Shown in pieces: positions 14,850 to 16,551 of a stretch of DNA of 16,551 nt. The notes beneath the pieces are model-generated. The model had not been told where the DNA came from. It saw only the letters and a program-made list of their open reading frames with translations, and did not search any database. The stretch is from Pelobacter sp. UBA5610 (lineage in GTDB: Bacteria; Desulfobacterota; Desulfuromonadia; Desulfuromonadales; Syntrophotaleaceae), in the NCBI GenBank assembly GCA_002424645.1, contig DIKU01000089.1, positions 13,086-29,636 on the forward strand, read 5' to 3'. Position 1 is the first letter of the stretch; each line of letters begins with the position of its first letter. Position numbers and translations under genes: made by a program.

Positions 14850-15567
14850 GGAAAACCTCCTTGATGCGTTGTTCGGCAAAACCTTGTTCGGCCATGCCAT
14901 GGTAATAGACGCGGCCCTGATCAAGCAGAGTTACGGTGTCACAGTAGCGACGCGCCAGATCAAGATCGTGGATGCTGATGACGATGGTTTTGCCCGCATT
15001 GCGCAGGCTGGTCAGCAGGTCCATGATTTCGAGCTTGTGCAGAATATCCAGCGCGCTGGTCGGCTCATCAAGCAGTATGATCGGCGCCTCGGTGGCCAGG
15101 GCCCGGGCCAGGCTGACGAGCTGTGCCTCTCCACCCGACAGCTCGTTAATGAGCCGGTTGCGGAAGATTTCGGTGCCGGTGACTGCCAGGGCCTGGTCGA
15201 TAATGTCCATATCTCTCTGGCGCAGCCACTGCAGACGCTTGAGGTGCGGATGGCGACCCATGGCCACATAGTCGGACACCAGGATGGAAAAATCGAGACG
15301 CGTGTCCTGCTGAACCAGGGTCACCATCTGGCTGAGGGATTTGCGGGTGATGCGGCGGTAATCCCGGCCGTCGATCAAAACCCGTCCGTTTTGCGGTTCC
15401 CAGATGCGGCATATATTGCGCAGCAGGGTGCTCTTGCCGGAACCGTTGGGCCCGATCAGTCCATGGATACTGCCGGCGGCAAAGCGGCAGCTGATGTCCT
15501 TAAGAATAGCATGGCCACCGATGGAAAAATCGAGCTTGTCAATCTGCAGGATCGGTTGATCGGTCAT
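14791..15567 (-). CDS. ABC transporter ATPase, FecE/BtuD type
   Basis: This is the cytoplasmic ATPase that drives the importer. The ATG at 15567 (258 aa) follows GAGGAAGA and forms an ATGA overlap with the stop codon of the preceding gene; an in-frame extension to 15726 lies inside that gene. All motifs are intact: Walker A GPNGSGKS (39-46), Q-loop TLVQQD (83-88), signature LSGGE (143-147), Walker B IILLDE (163-168), SALD, and the switch His200. DYVAMGRHPHL just after the Q-loop is typical of iron-chelate and B12 importers. The C-terminus runs into the start of the binding-protein gene (59-nt overlap). Confidence 0.95.
   Translation of the reverse strand: MTDQPILQIDKLDFSIGGHAILKDISCRFAAGSIHGLIGPNGSGKSTLLRNICRIWEPQNGRVLIDGRDYRRITRKSLSQMVTLVQQDTRLDFSILVSDYVAMGRHPHLKRLQWLRQRDMDIIDQALAVTGTEIFRNRLINELSGGEAQLVSLARALATEAPIILLDEPTSALDILHKLEIMDLLTSLRNAGKTIVISIHDLDLARRYCDTVTLLDQGRVYYHGMAEQGFAEQRIKEVFHVGVEEIASEHGVSLLFYR
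14856..14862 (-). promoter_or_regulatory. Strong ribosome binding site deciding the binding-protein start
   Basis: The minus strand reads AAGGAGG with a 6-nt spacer before ATG 14849, inside the ATPase coding region. It is the best SD in this operon and fixes the binding-protein start upstream of the ATG at 14819. It would allow high independent translation of the binding protein, often needed in excess over the membrane subunits. Confidence 0.75.
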
Positions 15568-16385
15568 TCTTCCTCGTGTTCCCGGTGTTTCAGTGTCAAT
15601 TTCCAGGCCAGCGGCAGACTGAATTTGGATACGGCGGTCAGCAGTGTGCCGCAAAGTACGATGCTCCACATGATGCCGTGGCCCAGGCGGTCCTGAAACA
15701 GGCCGGTGGTCAAGGTTGTTCCCCATAATAACGCCAGGCCGAGGAATAATTGAATATTCTGGCTCATGGCATGAATGCCCCAGAAGTTTTCGGAAATTCT
15801 GCTCAAGCCACCATTGCGTAATTTAATCTCAATGAGTTTAAACCAGATACGTCCTTCCGCCACCTGGGCCGAGCCGTCACAGATGTGATGCAAAAGGTAC
15901 AGGGCAATGAGGACATAGCGGCCTGCAGCCATGTCGCCGAACAGCCCGGTGAACAAGGGCGGGTAACACAGCAGCAGCAATATCGCTCCCAGCGCCTGGC
16001 CACCACCCACCAGGGCCATGGCTCGCACCAGGCCTCGAACCTGGGTGTTCCTATCCGGAAAGCTTTCCAGATAATCGACAAACGATGAAACCTTGACGTT
16101 GCTGATAAAGGTGATACCCGGGTAAAAATATTTGGTCAGTACGCCAAGAATCGCCGCCACCCTGAATTCGGTCTGGGCCATGGAGAACATGGTGTAGAGC
16201 ACCGCCCCTTCAAGAATGCTCTTGCCCAAAGTGTACAACAGGTTGCCGATCTCGCCATAGCGATAATAAGGACTTAGACCCATGGCCTGGAACCAGAGGG
16301 CGGTTTTATGCGCAACATCGCGCCACAAAGAGCGAGGTGCGGGGCGTGGATTTGCGAAGGCGGTTTTCATGGCGGTCTCAGGCAT
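15564..16385 (-). CDS. Unrecognised six-helix membrane protein coupled to the ABC importer
   Basis: I do not recognise this family. From ATG 16385 it is 273 aa. The frame is open to 16439, but its first codons encode a GC-rich hairpin. A second ATG lies at 16370. Six hydrophobic segments are visible: around GNLLYTLGKSILEGAVLYTM, FRVAAILGVLTKYFYPGITF, QALGAILLLLCYPPLFTGLF, YVLIALYLLHHI, QLFLGLALLWGTTLTTGLF and IMWSIVLCGTLLTAV. Possible functional residues are His-His-x-x-Asp (LLHHICDGS) and a charged loop RIWFKLIEIKLRNGGLSRI. The Lys/His/Glu-rich C-terminus (KHREHEEE) should be cytoplasmic. Its stop overlaps the ATPase start by ATGA, so the two are translationally coupled, and a role in the same uptake system is likely. 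It is neither a FecCD permease nor an ABC ATPase. Confidence 0.8.
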   Translation of the reverse strand: MPETAMKTAFANPRPAPRSLWRDVAHKTALWFQAMGLSPYYRYGEIGNLLYTLGKSILEGAVLYTMFSMAQTEFRVAAILGVLTKYFYPGITFISNVKVSSFVDYLESFPDRNTQVRGLVRAMALVGGGQALGAILLLLCYPPLFTGLFGDMAAGRYVLIALYLLHHICDGSAQVAEGRIWFKLIEIKLRNGGLSRISENFWGIHAMSQNIQLFLGLALLWGTTLTTGLFQDRLGHGIMWSIVLCGTLLTAVSKFSLPLAWKLTLKHREHEEE

Positions 16386-16411
16386 GGCGTATCCCGGTTG
16401 CGTTAGAAAGC

Positions 16412-16433
16412 CGGGCCGCATGAAAGCGGCCCG
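16412..16433. terminator. GC-rich hairpin upstream of the importer operon, possible terminator
   Basis: CGGGCCGC and GCGGCCCG form a perfect 8-bp stem with loop ATGAAA. On the plus strand ACCC-AAATTTTTT follows, and on the minus strand a short GGCTTTCT. It could end transcription of a minus-strand gene lying beyond the window, or weakly of a plus-strand transcript. It lies just before the chosen start of the first operon gene. Confidence 0.5.
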
Positions 16434-16512
16434 ACCCAAATTTTTTCAGAGTTCAGCGCTCCGACCGAATGCGGGGGGTCGAAAAGCTGATAATGGGGAG
16501 GGCGGAAGAGAT

Positions 16513-16534
16513 GGCCCGGGGCGAACCCCGGGCC
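16513..16534. repeat. Perfect 9-bp GC hairpin with tetraloop
   Basis: GGCCCGGGG and CCCCGGGCC enclose CGAA (plus strand) or TTCG (minus strand). There is no U-tract on either side. It may be a transcript-stabilising or attenuating stem in the importer operon leader, or a 3' hairpin of a preceding gene. The window ends 17 nt later, so context is missing. Confidence 0.5.
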
Positions 16535-16551
16535 GATTACAGGGGTGGAGG

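Overview
This window looks like chromosomal DNA of an anaerobic, moderately GC-rich Gram-negative bacterium, most plausibly a Desulfuromonadales/Geobacterales relative (for example Pelobacter/Syntrophotalea-like). That placement is an inference from gene content: a tungsten-type aldehyde:ferredoxin oxidoreductase (AOR), a TonB/BtuB outer-membrane uptake pair and a MoxR-Bat operon. All twelve genes are on the minus strand, so transcription runs from high to low coordinates. I see no tRNA, rRNA, insertion sequence, phage gene or CRISPR array.

Region A (about 16551-12707) is an uptake operon. It encodes an unrecognised six-helix membrane protein, an ABC ATPase, a periplasmic binding protein and a FecCD/BtuC-type permease. 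The genes are packed with overlaps: ATGA between the first two, 59 nt between ATPase and binding protein, 17 nt between binding protein and permease. Two GC-rich hairpins lie upstream.

Region B (12649-5793) is a MoxR/DUF58/Bat operon that follows the permease after 57 nt. It encodes a MoxR AAA+ ATPase, a DUF58 protein, a BatD-like protein, the vWA protein BatA, an unrecognised single-helix protein in the usual BatC position, and the vWA protein BatB. The BatD-like protein carries two apparent subtilisin-prodomain-like modules before its usual region.

Region C (5792-3319) is a tungsten/molybdenum enzyme locus. A sigma70-like promoter leads into a long leader that I recognise as a Moco/Tuco (molybdenum or tungsten cofactor) riboswitch. 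The 577-aa AOR follows, then a strong intrinsic terminator, then a small MoaD/ThiS-like sulfur carrier.

Region D (3318-19) is a vitamin B12 uptake locus. A promoter and a cobalamin riboswitch, with a hairpin that masks the Shine-Dalgarno (SD) sequence, precede a BtuB-type TonB-dependent receptor and a dedicated TonB. Regions A and D together could move a corrinoid from the outer membrane to the cytoplasm, with D visibly under B12 control. The substrate of A is inferred. Regions C and D place two cofactor-sensing riboswitches about 2.3 kb apart.
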